64,000 nt of DNA from Marinobacter sp. ELB17 (lineage in GTDB: Bacteria; Pseudomonadota; Gammaproteobacteria; Pseudomonadales; Oleiphilaceae): contig NZ_AAXY01000004.1 in the NCBI RefSeq assembly GCF_000169375.1, positions 186,001 to 250,000 of the forward strand, given 5' to 3'. Position 1 is the first letter of the stretch. Every line of letters starts with the position of its first letter. Positions 17,244 through 26,854 of the stretch are shown piece after piece. Made by a program: the position numbers and the translations under genes. Under the pieces are notes generated by a model that was given only the letters and a program-made list of their open reading frames with translations, ran no database searches and was not told the DNA's origin.

Positions 17244-19142
17244 ATGAGCAAAGACCATGAGCAAGATCATAAAGAACGGGCGAAAACGGAACATCTTGGC
17301 CTGAGTCGCCGGCGTTTTCTGGGTGCCACCGCGGCGGCTGGTGTCGCTGGTGTAGCTGGCCTTGGCGGCGCAGTCATGAGCCGTGAGGCTTTTGCAGCCG
17401 CAGCCAAAGAGGCACGCAACAACATTCACGTGGGCCCGGGCGAGCTGGATGAGTACTACGGTTTCTGGAGTGGTGGTCACCAAGGCGAAGTGCGAGTAAT
17501 GGGTATACCGTCTATGCGCGAGCTGATGCGTATTCCGGTGTTCAATGTGGATTCGGCGACTGGATGGGGCCTGACCAACGAGAGCAAAGACGTACTCGGC
17601 CACGACAACACGTTTTTGAACGGCGACTGTCACCACCCGCACATCTCCATGACCGACGGCCGTTACGATGGCAAGTATCTGTTCATCAACGACAAAGCTA
17701 ACACCCGTGTGGCCCGTATCCGTCTGGACATCATGAAGTGCGATAAGATTACCCACATTCCTAACGTGCAGGCCATTCACGGTTTGCGCCTGCAGAAAGT
17801 GCCTTACACAAAATACGTGTTCTGCAACGCAGAATATGTGATTCCGCACCCGAACGATGGCAGCGATTTCTCGATGGAGAACAGCTACACCATGTTTAAT
17901 GCCCTGGATGCGGAAACCATGGAAGTGGCCTGGCAGGTGATTGTCGACGGTAACCTGGACAACACTGACGCTGACTACACTGGAAAATACGCGGCCTCTA
18001 GCTGCTACAACTCCGAGAAAGCGAAAGATCTGGCCGGTACCATGCGTAACGACCGCGACTGGGTGGTGGTGTTTAACGTTGAACGCATCGAGCAAGCGGT
18101 TAAAAACGGCGACTTCAAAACCCTGGGCGATTCCAAAGTGCCCGTGGTGGATGGCCGCAGCAAATCCCCGTTGACCCGTTACATTCCGGTGCCGAAGAAT
18201 CCGCACGGCGTGAACACGTCACCGGATGGCAAGTACTTCATTGCTGCCGGCAAGCTGTCGCCAACCTGTTCGGTGATTGCCATCGACAAGCTGGACGACG
18301 TGTTTGACGACAAAATCGAACTGCGTGACGTGATTGTCGCCGAACCGGAGTTGGGCCTTGGACCCCTTCACACCACGTACGATGGCCGCGGTAACGCCTA
18401 CACCACGTTGTTTATCGACAGCCAGGTGGTGAAGTGGAACATTGCAGATGCCATCAAGCATTACAACGGTGAAGACGTAAACTACCTGCGCCAGAAGCTG
18501 GATGTGCATTATCAGCCAGGCCACAACCACGCGTCGTTGACGGAATCCCGCGATGCCGATGGCAAGTGGCTGGTGGTGTTGTCGAAGTTCTCGAAAGACC
18601 GTTTCCTGCCGGTTGGGCCTTTGCACCCGGAGAACGATCAGCTGATCGATATTTCTGGCGATGAAATGAAGCTGGTTCACGATGGCCCGGCCTTCGCCGA
18701 ACCACACGATTGCATTATGGTGCGTCGTGATCAGATCAAAACCAAGAAAATCTATACCCGTGACGATCCGTACTTCGCCAGTGCCCGCGCCCAGGCCGAG
18801 AAAGACGGTGTCACGCTGGAAGGCGATAACAAGATCATCCGCGACGGCAAAAAAGTGCGCGTTTATATGACGTCGGTGGCGCCTATTTACGGTACAACCG
18901 AGTTCACGGTGAAGCAGGGTGACGAGGTGACGGTGTATGTGACTAACCTGGACACCATTGAAGACGTTACCCACGGCTTTTCGGTGGTGAACCACGGTGT
19001 GAGCATGGAAATCAGCCCGCAGCAGACGTCGTCGGTGACCTTCGTGGCTGATAAGCCAGGTGTGCATTGGTACTACTGCAACTGGTTCTGTCACGCTCTG
19101 CATATGGAGATGACGGGGCGGATGTTGGTCGAAAAGGCTTAA
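17244..19142 (+). CDS. nosZ: Nitrous oxide reductase NosZ (clade I, Tat-exported)
   Basis: This 632-residue periplasmic enzyme reduces N2O to N2. The N-terminus has a twin-arginine leader, [16 protein letters not shown], which places it with clade I enzymes. A seven-bladed propeller domain holds the CuZ centre; His130, His131 and His133 in CHHPHISM are among the ligands. The C-terminal cupredoxin has the CuA motif [12 protein letters not shown], with two Cys, His and Met in the right spacing, plus DVTHGFSV. Length and motifs are complete. The start has GGAGCTGAG upstream. It is followed by a 213-base gap with a large folded element before nosD. Confidence 0.98.
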   Translation: MSKDHEQDHKERAKTEHLGLSRRRFLGATAAAGVAGVAGLGGAVMSREAFAAAAKEARNNIHVGPGELDEYYGFWSGGHQGEVRVMGIPSMRELMRIPVFNVDSATGWGLTNESKDVLGHDNTFLNGDCHHPHISMTDGRYDGKYLFINDKANTRVARIRLDIMKCDKITHIPNVQAIHGLRLQKVPYTKYVFCNAEYVIPHPNDGSDFSMENSYTMFNALDAETMEVAWQVIVDGNLDNTDADYTGKYAASSCYNSEKAKDLAGTMRNDRDWVVVFNVERIEQAVKNGDFKTLGDSKVPVVDGRSKSPLTRYIPVPKNPHGVNTSPDGKYFIAAGKLSPTCSVIAIDKLDDVFDDKIELRDVIVAEPELGLGPLHTTYDGRGNAYTTLFIDSQVVKWNIADAIKHYNGEDVNYLRQKLDVHYQPGHNHASLTESRDADGKWLVVLSKFSKDRFLPVGPLHPENDQLIDISGDEMKLVHDGPAFAEPHDCIMVRRDQIKTKKIYTRDDPYFASARAQAEKDGVTLEGDNKIIRDGKKVRVYMTSVAPIYGTTEFTVKQGDEVTVYVTNLDTIEDVTHGFSVVNHGVSMEISPQQTSSVTFVADKPGVHWYYCNWFCHALHMEMTGRMLVEKA

Positions 19143-19210
19143 TTTCGTATTTGGGCTGGAGTCCTTTATACAGGGCTCCGGCTTTTTACGGTATTTCGGA
19201 GAAGCGAATC

Positions 19211-19310
19211 AAAAGAAGAAGGCTTTCCAAAACACGCTCAAGCCCGTCCATGGGACGCTTGAGCTCCGCCATCCATGGCTCCGCACAGTTTTGGAAAGCC
19301 TTTTTCTTTT
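19211..19310. repeat. Composite palindromic element between nosZ and nosD
   Basis: A 23-base arm (19211-19233) is inverted at 19288-19310 with one mismatch. The outer stem encloses two smaller hairpins: GCTCAAGC paired with GCTTGAGC, whose top is GTCC-ATG-GGAC, and GCCAT-CC-ATGGC. The right arm ends in a T-rich run, so it can terminate plus-strand transcription; the left arm is A-rich and mirrors this on the other strand. The size and nested symmetry look like a REP- or MITE-like dispersed repeat. Only one copy was seen in this window. Confidence 0.65.
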
Positions 19311-19355
19311 GTTTTGCCAGAGTTTGGCGGCTTTTACCTTACTGAGTAATGATTG

Positions 19356-20654
19356 ATGCACCGACTTTTACGCCTAGTGGTGGCTCTTACCGTCGCTTTG
19401 CTACCGCTAACCGCACAAGCGGACATCCAGCAACAGCTGGATGCGCTGGAACCGCGGGCGGTTTTTGAGCTGCCGCCTGAACAGGTTTCACCGATCGTTA
19501 TCCGGGTGGCGAATGTGACGGTTCGCTGCCATGCCGATACGGTGATTAATGGCGGAGGCGAGGGCAATGCGGTGCATATTTTGGCTGCCGGCGTTACGTT
19601 CAGTGGCTGCACGGTGCGTAACTGGGGCTCGGATTTGAATGAGCTGGATGCGGGGATTTTTGTGGCCCGTGAGGCGCGCGGCGTTACGGTTGCGAACAAC
19701 AACTTGCAGGGTCCGGCGTTTGGGGTGTGGCTGGATGCTACGCCGGATGCGACGGTTCTTAGCAATGTGATTCGTGGCGATGCCAGTATGCGTTCCAATG
19801 ACCGGGGCAACGGGATTCATTTGTTCAACACTCAGGGCGCGTTGATTGAAGGCAATGACATCCGTCAGACCCGCGATGCGATTTATATTGAAACCTCCAA
19901 CAACAACCGCATTCGCAATAATGTGATGGTCGATTTGCGCTATGGCATTCATTACATGTATTCGATGGACAACCTGCTGGAAAACAATGTTACCCGTGGC
20001 ACGCGCACGGGTTATGCGTTGATGCAGAGCAAGCGGCTGACGGTGCTGAATAACCGTTCCGAGAACGATGAGAATTACGGCATTTTGATGAATTTTATTA
20101 CCCAGTCCGAGCTGCGGGGCAATGTGGTTACCGGTGTGTCGAAGGGGCAGTTTGCCGGGGCAGCGATGTTGGGTGCCGAGGGTAAGGCGGTGTTTATTTA
20201 CAACTCTCTGTACAACACCTTTACCGATAACGTGTTTGCCAACAGCAATATTGGCATTCACTTAACCGCCGGCTCGGAAGACAATACAATGTTCAACAAT
20301 GCCTTCGTGAATAACCAGCGCCAGGTGAAGTATGTGGCCACCCGCACCCAGGAGTGGTCGAAAGATGGCGTGGGTAATTACTGGAGTGACTACCTGGGCT
20401 GGGATCGTAACCAGGACGGCACCGGTGACGTTCCTTACGAGCCTAATGACAACGTCGATCGTCTTCTATGGACCTATCCGGAAGCCAAGGTGCTGATGTT
20501 CAGCCCGGCGGTGGATACCCTGCGCAGGGTGCAGGATGCGTTTCCGGTGATCAAGGCCGCCGGGGTTCAGGATTCCCATCCACTGATGTATCCACCTGAG
20601 CCTGAACGTGTTCCATCGGCTGTTTCTAACCCGAATTCTGCGGAGCCGAAATGA
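19356..20654 (+). CDS. nosD: NosD, periplasmic CuZ-maturation protein
   Basis: This 432-residue periplasmic protein starts with a signal peptide, HRLLRLVVALTVALLPLTAQA. The rest is a right-handed beta-helix of the CASH/pectate-lyase type, seen as repeated Asn-rich turns such as IEGNDIRQTRDAIYIETSNN and LLENNVTRGTRTG. NosD works with the NosFY transporter to deliver sulfur for the CuZ cluster of NosZ. The frame includes a TTG at 19353 directly before the ATG; the ATG at 19356 is preferred. Its stop overlaps the nosF start by four bases. Length is typical. Confidence 0.95.
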   Translation: MHRLLRLVVALTVALLPLTAQADIQQQLDALEPRAVFELPPEQVSPIVIRVANVTVRCHADTVINGGGEGNAVHILAAGVTFSGCTVRNWGSDLNELDAGIFVAREARGVTVANNNLQGPAFGVWLDATPDATVLSNVIRGDASMRSNDRGNGIHLFNTQGALIEGNDIRQTRDAIYIETSNNNRIRNNVMVDLRYGIHYMYSMDNLLENNVTRGTRTGYALMQSKRLTVLNNRSENDENYGILMNFITQSELRGNVVTGVSKGQFAGAAMLGAEGKAVFIYNSLYNTFTDNVFANSNIGIHLTAGSEDNTMFNNAFVNNQRQVKYVATRTQEWSKDGVGNYWSDYLGWDRNQDGTGDVPYEPNDNVDRLLWTYPEAKVLMFSPAVDTLRRVQDAFPVIKAAGVQDSHPLMYPPEPERVPSAVSNPNSAEPK

Positions 20655-21583
20655 GCTGTTTTCGTCTTGAAAATGTCAGTTACCGTTACCACAAAGCCCC
20701 CGTGCTGCAGGGTGTGGATTTGCGCCTGGAGCCTGGGGAAATTCTGGGTCTGTTTGGCCATAACGGTGCCGGTAAAACCACCACCATCAAGCTGATTCTG
20801 GGTCTGATGCAGCCGGTAGGGGGGTTTTTGTCGGTGCTGGATGGCAGCGCGGGCGACCCCCAGGTAACTCGGCACATCGGCTATTTGCCAGAAAACGTCA
20901 TGTTCTATCCGCAGCTGACCGGCCGTGAAATTCTGGCGCACTTCGCTCGTTTAAAGGGCGCAGACTTGCGCCAGGTGCCAGAGTTGCTGACTCAGGTTGG
21001 GTTAGACGATGCCATGGACGGGCGGGTGAAAACCTACTCGAAAGGCATGCGCCAACGCTTGGGCCTGGCTCAGGCGTTATTGGGAAAGCCCAAACTGTTG
21101 ATGTTAGACGAGCCCACGGTGGGGCTTGACCCAGTCGCGACCGCCGATCTGTACCGGCTGCTGCGCACCTTGCGCGATAGTGGAACCGGCATTGTGCTTT
21201 GTTCCCATGTGTTGCCAGGTGTGGAGCCCTACATCGACCGCGCGGCGATTCTGACCGACGGCGCCTTAAAGGCCAGCGGCAATCTGGAAGCGCTGCGGCG
21301 CCAGGCTAATATGCCGGTCACGTTGATGTTGGAGCCAACGGGCTCTTTGGATTCCTTGGAAAACGCCATTCGCCAGTGCAACGGCGTCACCAGACCGGTG
21401 ATGAAAAACATCAACAACCGATTGCAGGTAGACGTACGCCCCGCCGATAAAATGCCACTGCTGACGGCACTGATGGCCTCCGGCGAAGTAGCGGATGTGG
21501 GCATTCATCAGCCCACCCTGGAGGACATATACGTGCATTTTATCGGTTCCGGTGGCTTGGCTCACCGTGGGGAAGTGCAATGA
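20651..21583 (+). CDS. nosF: NosF, ABC transporter ATPase for CuZ assembly
   Basis: This is the 310-residue cytoplasmic ATPase of the NosDFY complex. The Walker A motif is GHNGAGKTTTIKL, the signature is YSKGMRQRLGLAQ, and the Walker B is LLMLDEPTVGLDP. A C-terminal extension of about 90 residues after the ATPase core is normal in this subfamily. With NosY it forms an ABC transporter thought to move a sulfur species to NosD. The gene overlaps nosD and nosY by four bases at each end, so the three proteins should be made in a fixed ratio. Confidence 0.95.
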   Translation: MSCFRLENVSYRYHKAPVLQGVDLRLEPGEILGLFGHNGAGKTTTIKLILGLMQPVGGFLSVLDGSAGDPQVTRHIGYLPENVMFYPQLTGREILAHFARLKGADLRQVPELLTQVGLDDAMDGRVKTYSKGMRQRLGLAQALLGKPKLLMLDEPTVGLDPVATADLYRLLRTLRDSGTGIVLCSHVLPGVEPYIDRAAILTDGALKASGNLEALRRQANMPVTLMLEPTGSLDSLENAIRQCNGVTRPVMKNINNRLQVDVRPADKMPLLTALMASGEVADVGIHQPTLEDIYVHFIGSGGLAHRGEVQ

Positions 21584-22410
21584 ACAGCGTATGGACCATC
21601 GCCCGTAAAGAGCTCAGCGACAGCTTGCGTAACCGCTGGCTGCTGGCCATTGCTATTGTGTTTGCTGTTCTGGCCGCGGGCATCGCCTGGTTTGGTGCGG
21701 CTGCCTCTGGTCAGGTTGGCTACGCCTCCACCCCAGCGACCATTGCCAGCTTGGCCAGCCTGGGCATATTCCTGATTCCGCTGATTGCCTTGCTGCTGGC
21801 CTACGATGCAATCGTTGGCGAAGACGAGGGCGGTACTTTATTGCTTCTGATGACCTATCCCCTTAGCCGCGGTCAGTTGTTGTTCGGCAAATTTCTGGGC
21901 CACGGCCTGACATTGGCGTTTGCTACGATTCTGGGTTTTGGCGTAGCGGGTATTGCCATTGCGGTGCTGGTAGAAGACGTAGGCATCACAGACCTTGCAC
22001 TGGCGATGCTACGATTTATTGGCTCTACCATTTTGTTGGGATGGAGCTTTATTGCCCTGGCTTATGTGGTGAGCGTGCGCGCGAGCGAGAAGCCGGTTGC
22101 CGCGGGCCTGGCCTTGGCGATCTGGTTCTTCTTTGTGCTGGTGTTTGATTTGCTGCTACTGGGCTCTTTGGTGGCCAGCGAAGGCAAGCTGAATCCGGAG
22201 CTGCTGCCCTGGTTGCTGATGCTGAACCCGACAGATATCTACCGTTTGTTGAATATTCTGGCCTTCGGTGAGGGGCGCCAGCTCAGTGGCGTGCTGAGTC
22301 TGGGTAGTGATTTACCCATCGGCCAGGGCGGGCTTTGGTTGGCTTTGCTGCTTTGGTGTGTGCTGCCGTTAACGGCGGCTTGGGCGCTATTTCGCAATCG
22401 TCGCATTTAG
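21580..22410 (+). CDS. nosY: NosY, ABC-2-type permease for CuZ assembly
   Basis: This 276-residue inner membrane protein is the permease partner of NosF. Six hydrophobic segments can be seen, starting with NRWLLAIAIVFAVLAAGIAW and ending with LWLALLLWCVLPLTAAWALF. The block DAIVGEDEGGTLLLLMTYPL after helix 2 is characteristic of ABC-2 permeases of the NosY type. It overlaps nosF by four bases and is followed by nosL after a 66-base gap. Length and topology are as expected. Confidence 0.95.
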   Translation: MNSVWTIARKELSDSLRNRWLLAIAIVFAVLAAGIAWFGAAASGQVGYASTPATIASLASLGIFLIPLIALLLAYDAIVGEDEGGTLLLLMTYPLSRGQLLFGKFLGHGLTLAFATILGFGVAGIAIAVLVEDVGITDLALAMLRFIGSTILLGWSFIALAYVVSVRASEKPVAAGLALAIWFFFVLVFDLLLLGSLVASEGKLNPELLPWLLMLNPTDIYRLLNILAFGEGRQLSGVLSLGSDLPIGQGGLWLALLLWCVLPLTAAWALFRNRRI

Positions 22411-22476
22411 CCGCGAGCGTCTTTGCCGGAGCTCTCGGTGTGGCCCGAACTTTTTTCTACAACGGAGTGGTCGTTA

Positions 22477-23049
22477 ATGAGCATGGATAGTGGAAATCGT
22501 TGGTGTATTAGGAAGTCGATTCTGGGGCTGGGCCTTTTGTTGATAAGCCTGCTGGCGTTGGCAGGCTGTTCCGAGCCTCAGAAAAGTGCCGCGACGGAAA
22601 AGCCGGCAGCCGTGCACATCGAAGATGGCGAAGAGTGCCACGTTTGCGGCATGGCCATTACCGGCTTCCCCGGCCCGAAGGGTGAAGTTATTACGGAGAA
22701 ACGACAGCAGGTACATAAGTTCTGTTCAACCAGGGATATGTTTTCGTGGGTGTTGCAGCCGGAAAATATCAAACGCGATCACACCTTATACGTTCACGAC
22801 ATGGCGCAATCGGAGTGGGACAGCCCGCTGGATACGGCGCTCATTGATGCCCGCGAGGCGTTTTACGTGATTGGTTCCGAACGGATGGGCGCCATGGGGC
22901 CCACGTTGGCGTCGTTTGCAGACAGCACCGCTGCCGATGGATTTGCCGCTCAATTTGGTGGCCAGGTAAAGGCGTTTGCTGACATCACAATGTCTGACCT
23001 GAATGCTGCCAGCCCGGCAGCTATGGATCACGGTTCGATGGAGCACTGA
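22477..23049 (+). CDS. nosL: NosL, outer-membrane copper chaperone lipoprotein
   Basis: This 190-residue lipoprotein has a signal ending in the lipobox LLALAGC. NosL binds Cu(I) and delivers it to NosZ. The binding motif EECHVCGMAITG lies shortly after the anchor, with Cys and Met ligands. A second region, KFCSTRDMFSWVL, is also typical. The ATG at 22477 has ACGGAGTGG upstream; the open frame extends 18 codons further to a TTG but adds a poor leader. It is the last gene of the nos cluster seen here. A Met/His tail, MDHGSMEH, may add metal binding. Confidence 0.94.
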   Translation: MSMDSGNRWCIRKSILGLGLLLISLLALAGCSEPQKSAATEKPAAVHIEDGEECHVCGMAITGFPGPKGEVITEKRQQVHKFCSTRDMFSWVLQPENIKRDHTLYVHDMAQSEWDSPLDTALIDAREAFYVIGSERMGAMGPTLASFADSTAADGFAAQFGGQVKAFADITMSDLNAASPAAMDHGSMEH

Positions 23050-23094
23050 TCGCACCGCAACCAAGCGGTCATCGACTTTGGTGCGCTGGCCGGC

Positions 23095-24828
23095 TTACGA
23101 CCGCACTCTTCTCCATAGCGCTCTTCCCACAATTCGTACTTTGTCACGAGTGGCCATTCTGGCCAGATTTGTTTTTACCACGCCTTGGGTGAAGCGGGTG
23201 GGTTTGCTGTAGTCGATGCGCACATCCACCAGCACCGGATGCCCAGCTGCTGCGCGCGCCAGAGCGTTGTCCAGCGCATCACCAACGTCCTCGTTACCAG
23301 CCATGGAAACGTACTCTGCCCCGCAGGCCTGGGCGAACGCCTGGTAATTCACCAGGCCCAGTACGGTGCAAGTTTTCTGGTTGTAGGGGATTTGTTGGGC
23401 CTGTGCGATTTGTGACAGTTCGCCATCGTTGAACACGAAGATCATCACTCCGATTTGCTGGCGCACCGCCGTCACCAGCTCCATGCCTGTCATCAATAAC
23501 GCGCCGTCGCCTACAATTCCCACTACCTGACGCTGCGGGTTGGCCAGTTTGGCGCCGATAGCGCCGGGCACGCAGTAGCCCATGGCGTTGAAGTCGCTGG
23601 GGGACATGTAGTTTCTTGGCCCCAGTATGGGCATCAGTTCGGCCACAAGAAACGTATGGTTGCCGTCGTCTGCTACCACAATGGCGTTGTCGTCCAGGCG
23701 TTGGTTCAGCTGGCTGAAAAATAGTTCCGGGTTTACCCGGTCACCGCTGTCGTGATCCGTCCATTCTTTGCGGTAGGCGGCTTTGTCTGCGGCAATCTGT
23801 TTCGCCAATTCAGTGCTGTCTGCCGCTTCTGATTTTTGGGCCTTTACGGCTGCGAGCAACGCCGGAAGCAGGCTTTTGGCGTCGCCTTCCAGGGTTATGC
23901 TGGCAGGGTAGTTGGCGCTGAATACTCGCGGGTTTATGTCCAGGTGAATCAGGTTTTTCGGTGGTTTTATACCGTAGCTGCCGGTGGGTATTTCCGCGAA
24001 ACGGGTGCCGATGGCCAGTAGGCAGTCGATGTGGGCAAAGGCATTGGTGGCGGCCGGCACGGCGTAATTGCCCATGCCCATGCCGGTATGCAGAGCGTGG
24101 TCGCCGGGGAAGGCGCTCAGGCCTTGCAATGTGGTGGCGACCGGCGCGCCAAGGTGCTCGGCCAGTTCGATCAGCGCAGGTTGTGCGTCTACTGCGCCCC
24201 AGCCGGCGAAAATTCCAGGCTGGCGCGCGGCGATCAGGGCTTTCGCTGCGACGTCTATTTGAGTCTGGTCGGGCAGGGGGTGGGCGTCTGGCTTCTGATA
24301 GGCGGGCATGTCGTCTACATCGCCCAGGAAGTTGCTTAGGTTGTAGGGTATTTCCACAAATACCGGGCCGGGTTCGCCGCTGATGGCGGTGTTATAAGCC
24401 TGGTAAAGCGTGGAGATAATGTCGCGGTGGCTGGTTACGCGCCAGGTTTTTTTGGTGATGGGTTTCAGTAACGCGTGCTGGTCCATTTCGTGCAGTTGGT
24501 AGCGGTGGCCGCTGGCGGAGTGTATGCCACCGGAGATGATCAGCATGGGTATGCCGTCTATACCAGCTTCGCCGATGCCGCTGGCGGCGTGGGTTACGCC
24601 GGCAGCCGGTACGATCAGCAGGGTGCCAATATCGGCGCCGCTGCGGCTGACGGCGTCGGCCATGAACGCCGCGCCGCATTCATGGGTAACGAGTATGGGT
24701 GTGATGGTTTCGGAGCGATTCAGTTCGTCGTAGATTTCAGTGGTGTGAACGCCCGGTATGCCGAAAGTGTGGCGGATGCCCAGTTGTTCCAGTGCGTGTC
24801 TTACTAAGGTGGCGCCTGTTTTTTTCAT
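23095..24828 (-). CDS. Thiamine diphosphate-dependent enzyme, acetolactate synthase-like
   Basis: This 577-residue protein has the three-domain layout of ThDP enzymes. The catalytic glutamate is Glu50 in VTHECGAAF. The ThDP/Mg motif runs GDGALLMTGMELV to FVFNDGELSQ. The family includes acetolactate synthase, benzoylformate decarboxylase and related 2-oxoacid enzymes. No regulatory subunit gene is adjacent, and there is no ilv context, so a branched-chain amino acid role is unlikely. It lies 36 bases downstream of the remnant of an FAD-dependent dehydrogenase on the same strand, and the two may once have formed an operon. The substrate cannot be deduced. Confidence 0.8.
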   Translation of the reverse strand: MKKTGATLVRHALEQLGIRHTFGIPGVHTTEIYDELNRSETITPILVTHECGAAFMADAVSRSGADIGTLLIVPAAGVTHAASGIGEAGIDGIPMLIISGGIHSASGHRYQLHEMDQHALLKPITKKTWRVTSHRDIISTLYQAYNTAISGEPGPVFVEIPYNLSNFLGDVDDMPAYQKPDAHPLPDQTQIDVAAKALIAARQPGIFAGWGAVDAQPALIELAEHLGAPVATTLQGLSAFPGDHALHTGMGMGNYAVPAATNAFAHIDCLLAIGTRFAEIPTGSYGIKPPKNLIHLDINPRVFSANYPASITLEGDAKSLLPALLAAVKAQKSEAADSTELAKQIAADKAAYRKEWTDHDSGDRVNPELFFSQLNQRLDDNAIVVADDGNHTFLVAELMPILGPRNYMSPSDFNAMGYCVPGAIGAKLANPQRQVVGIVGDGALLMTGMELVTAVRQQIGVMIFVFNDGELSQIAQAQQIPYNQKTCTVLGLVNYQAFAQACGAEYVSMAGNEDVGDALDNALARAAAGHPVLVDVRIDYSKPTRFTQGVVKTNLARMATRDKVRIVGRALWRRVRS

Positions 24829-24864
24829 GTCGTGGCCTTTTCCCTATGGGGTAAATATCTCGGT

Positions 24865-25183
24865 CTATTCGGTTTGCAGAGCTCGGTAATAGCACCAAAC
24901 TAAGTCGGTGGCTGGAGCAGCTCGTCTTCCGTTAAGTACGCAGTTTGATAAAAACGTACCTTCCAGCGAGCGTATGCCGCTGATGCCCCCGCCACCAAAT
25001 CCTGCCGCTTCGACCGCTGCGTATAGGCCGGGTATGGGGCTGCCGTTTTTTGACAGCACTCTTGAACAGGTGTCGGTTTGTATGCCTCCAGTTCGCGTAC
25101 GGCAATTCGGTAGTTCATTACTTACCAGGAGTATTGGCCAGGCCGGCACCGATTACGGCAACATCGGTTTGATAGTGTTTCAT
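24865..25183 (-). pseudogene. FAD-binding dehydrogenase remnant with a large internal deletion
   Basis: On the minus strand from 25183 the first codons read MKHYQTDVAVIGAGLA, the typical FAD-binding N-terminus. After about 20 codons the frame stops. The next frame gives the C-terminus of the same family: PGLYAAVEAAGFGGGGISG followed by RSLEGTFLSNCVLNGRRAA. The central 1 kb or more is gone. What remains cannot make a functional enzyme. It precedes the ThDP enzyme gene on the same strand. Confidence 0.8.
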
Positions 25184-25284
25184 GGCGTTTTATGATTGGT
25201 TTTATTGAAGATCACATCAAAACAGCATAGCTGCCTTGCAAATATTTGTGTGAAAAATAAGCGACGTTGGCGGGGCGCCAGGCA

Positions 25285-25310
25285 ATAAAAAACCCCGCGA
25301 TTGCGGGGTT
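25285..25310 (-). terminator. Rho-independent terminator of moaA
   Basis: AACCCCGC (25291-25298), loop GATT, GCGGGGTT (25303-25310). On the minus strand the stem is followed by TTTTTT. It lies 73 bases past the moaA stop and so ends the moaA transcript. Confidence 0.85.
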
Positions 25311-25382
25311 CCTCGGTTCTGACGGTGCTTTGGTTTACAGGCAGCGTGCCTGAAGCGTGTTTGACGTGCGGCTTGGGCCGCC

Positions 25383-26375
25383 CTAGCCGCCGGTCATGTT
25401 CATAAAGCGCAGCACCTGCACCTCACCGTTGATGGAAAAGTGGTGTTTTTCCGGTTTCAGATCCATCGCCTGGGCGATGGCATCTTGCAGGCGTTGGTCA
25501 GAAATGGGGTTGGCGCGCAGCACTCGTCGCAGGTCCACGGAGTGTTCGTTGCCCAAACACAGCAGAAGGCGGCCTTCCACAGTGACCCGCACCCGGTTGC
25601 ACGTGGAGCAGAAGTTGTGGGAATGGGGTGAAATAAAACCGACCTGAATCGGGCTGTCTGCCATGCGGTAATAGCGCGCCGGGCCACCGGAGTCTGCGGC
25701 GGAAGGAATCAGGTCGTGATGGCGGGTAATGATCTCGCGCACTTCGTCGCTGGTGCAAAGAGCTTCGCCGCGATCATGTTCTGAAATCTCGCCCAGGGGC
25801 ATTTCTTCAATAAAGGTGATGTCTACCTGCTTGCGGCGGGCGTACTCAACCAGTTCGGGCACATCCTGATCGTTACGGCCTTTCATCACCACTGTGTTCA
25901 GTTTAATACCACGGAAACCGGCCTCGCGGGCGGCGTCTATGCCCTCAAGCACCTGCGACAGTTTGCCTGTGCGGGTAATGCTTCGAAATTTTTCGGCGTC
26001 CAGCGAATCCAGACTGATGTTCAAGCGATGAAGCCCTGCTTTGCGCAGCGGTTCTGCCATAGAGGACAGCTGGCTGCCGTTGGTGGTCATGGCGAAATCA
26101 CGCAGGCCATAACCGCCGATTTCTGTCACCAGATCAACGATGCCCCTTCGCACCAGTGGTTCACCGCCGGTCAGGCGTATTTTTTCGGTGCCCAGTTCCA
26201 CAAAGTTATGGGCCAACCTTGCGATTTCTTCCAGGGTGAGCACTTGTTGGCGGGGCAGGAAGGTCATGTCTTCCGCCATGCAATAAACGCAGCGGAAGTC
26301 GCAGCGGTCGGTCACTGATAAACGGACATAATTGATGGTGCGCCCGAAGCGATCCGTTAGCTTGTTGTTAGACAT
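25383..26375 (-). CDS. moaA: GTP 3',8-cyclase MoaA (molybdopterin synthesis)
   Basis: This 330-residue radical-SAM enzyme converts GTP to the 3',8-cyclized intermediate in the first step of Mo cofactor synthesis. The N-terminal [4Fe-4S] motif is CDFRCVYC and the C-terminal one is [18 protein letters not shown]. The protein ends in Gly-Gly, which is required in MoaA for catalysis. An upstream start at 26501 is open, but the conserved sequence begins at the ATG at 26375. It lies in the nar/nos island, where Mo-dependent NarG creates demand for the cofactor. A terminator follows at 25285-25310. Confidence 0.95.
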   Translation of the reverse strand: MSNNKLTDRFGRTINYVRLSVTDRCDFRCVYCMAEDMTFLPRQQVLTLEEIARLAHNFVELGTEKIRLTGGEPLVRRGIVDLVTEIGGYGLRDFAMTTNGSQLSSMAEPLRKAGLHRLNISLDSLDAEKFRSITRTGKLSQVLEGIDAAREAGFRGIKLNTVVMKGRNDQDVPELVEYARRKQVDITFIEEMPLGEISEHDRGEALCTSDEVREIITRHHDLIPSAADSGGPARYYRMADSPIQVGFISPHSHNFCSTCNRVRVTVEGRLLLCLGNEHSVDLRRVLRANPISDQRLQDAIAQAMDLKPEKHHFSINGEVQVLRFMNMTGG

Positions 26376-26541
26376 TGGCACAGTTCCCGTGGCAGCCAGT
26401 TCGAATCTTTTAAAAGTTATAGCACAGATTATCGCAGACCGGAGCGTGAAATCCGATACCCCCAGCGGGGTAGCTTTGCCTGACTTTCGAGTGCACATCA
26501 TTTAGATCATTCGCAGGGCAGAAAAAAGTGTGCTTCTCTCA

Positions 26542-26564
26542 AAGATATCTATAAAATAGATGTT
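26542..26564. promoter_or_regulatory. Candidate NsrR operator
   Basis: Two 11-base half-sites separated by one base: AAGATATCTAT (26542-26552) and AAATAGATGTT (26554-26564), the second inverted. The known NsrR arrangement is 11-1-11 with half-site AAGATGCATTT; by my count 7 and 8 of 11 bases agree. It lies 33 bases before the start of the small membrane protein, and an NsrR-type gene is encoded 550 bases downstream. The inner ATCTAT-AAA-ATAGAT is a perfect palindrome. Confidence 0.4.
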
Positions 26565-26596
26565 TAAAAGTAGCCGAGGGTAAAAAGGTGGAAAAG

Positions 26597-26803
26597 ATGC
26601 TGTTTCGTGCCAATAGCGCAATTGTCTGGTCGGTGCTGGGTCTGCTGGTGACCGTTGTGTTGGCGTACCCGTTGGCGGCCCGGTTGCCAATGATGCTGCA
26701 GGTTCTAGCTCACATTGGTACCTTGTTGTTCGCGGTGGGTATCAAAATTTCCTACATTGTGCGGCTGGTTTTTCTGAGCCGTTTGGGCAGACCGATCCAC
26801 TGA
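26597..26803 (+). CDS. Small two-helix membrane protein
   Basis: This 68-residue protein has two hydrophobic segments: AIVWSVLGLLVTVVLAYPLA and the stretch from MMLQVLAHIGTLLFAVGIKI through YIVRLVFL. The end is basic. The ATG at 26597 has AAAGGTGG at ideal spacing; a GTG nine bases earlier lies inside that site. No family is recognised with certainty. It lies downstream of a candidate NsrR site and upstream of the nsrR-type gene, so it may belong to an NO-responsive unit. The function is unknown. Confidence 0.65.
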   Translation: MLFRANSAIVWSVLGLLVTVVLAYPLAARLPMMLQVLAHIGTLLFAVGIKISYIVRLVFLSRLGRPIH

Positions 26804-26854
26804 TCAACGTTATACTGAAGCCACAGTTTAATGGTTGTGAAATCAGCACTATGA

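Noticed and set aside
17172-19103. Two long minus-strand open frames (344 and 294 codons) over nosZ
   Set aside because: They are opposite to nosZ, whose copper motifs and Tat leader are beyond doubt.
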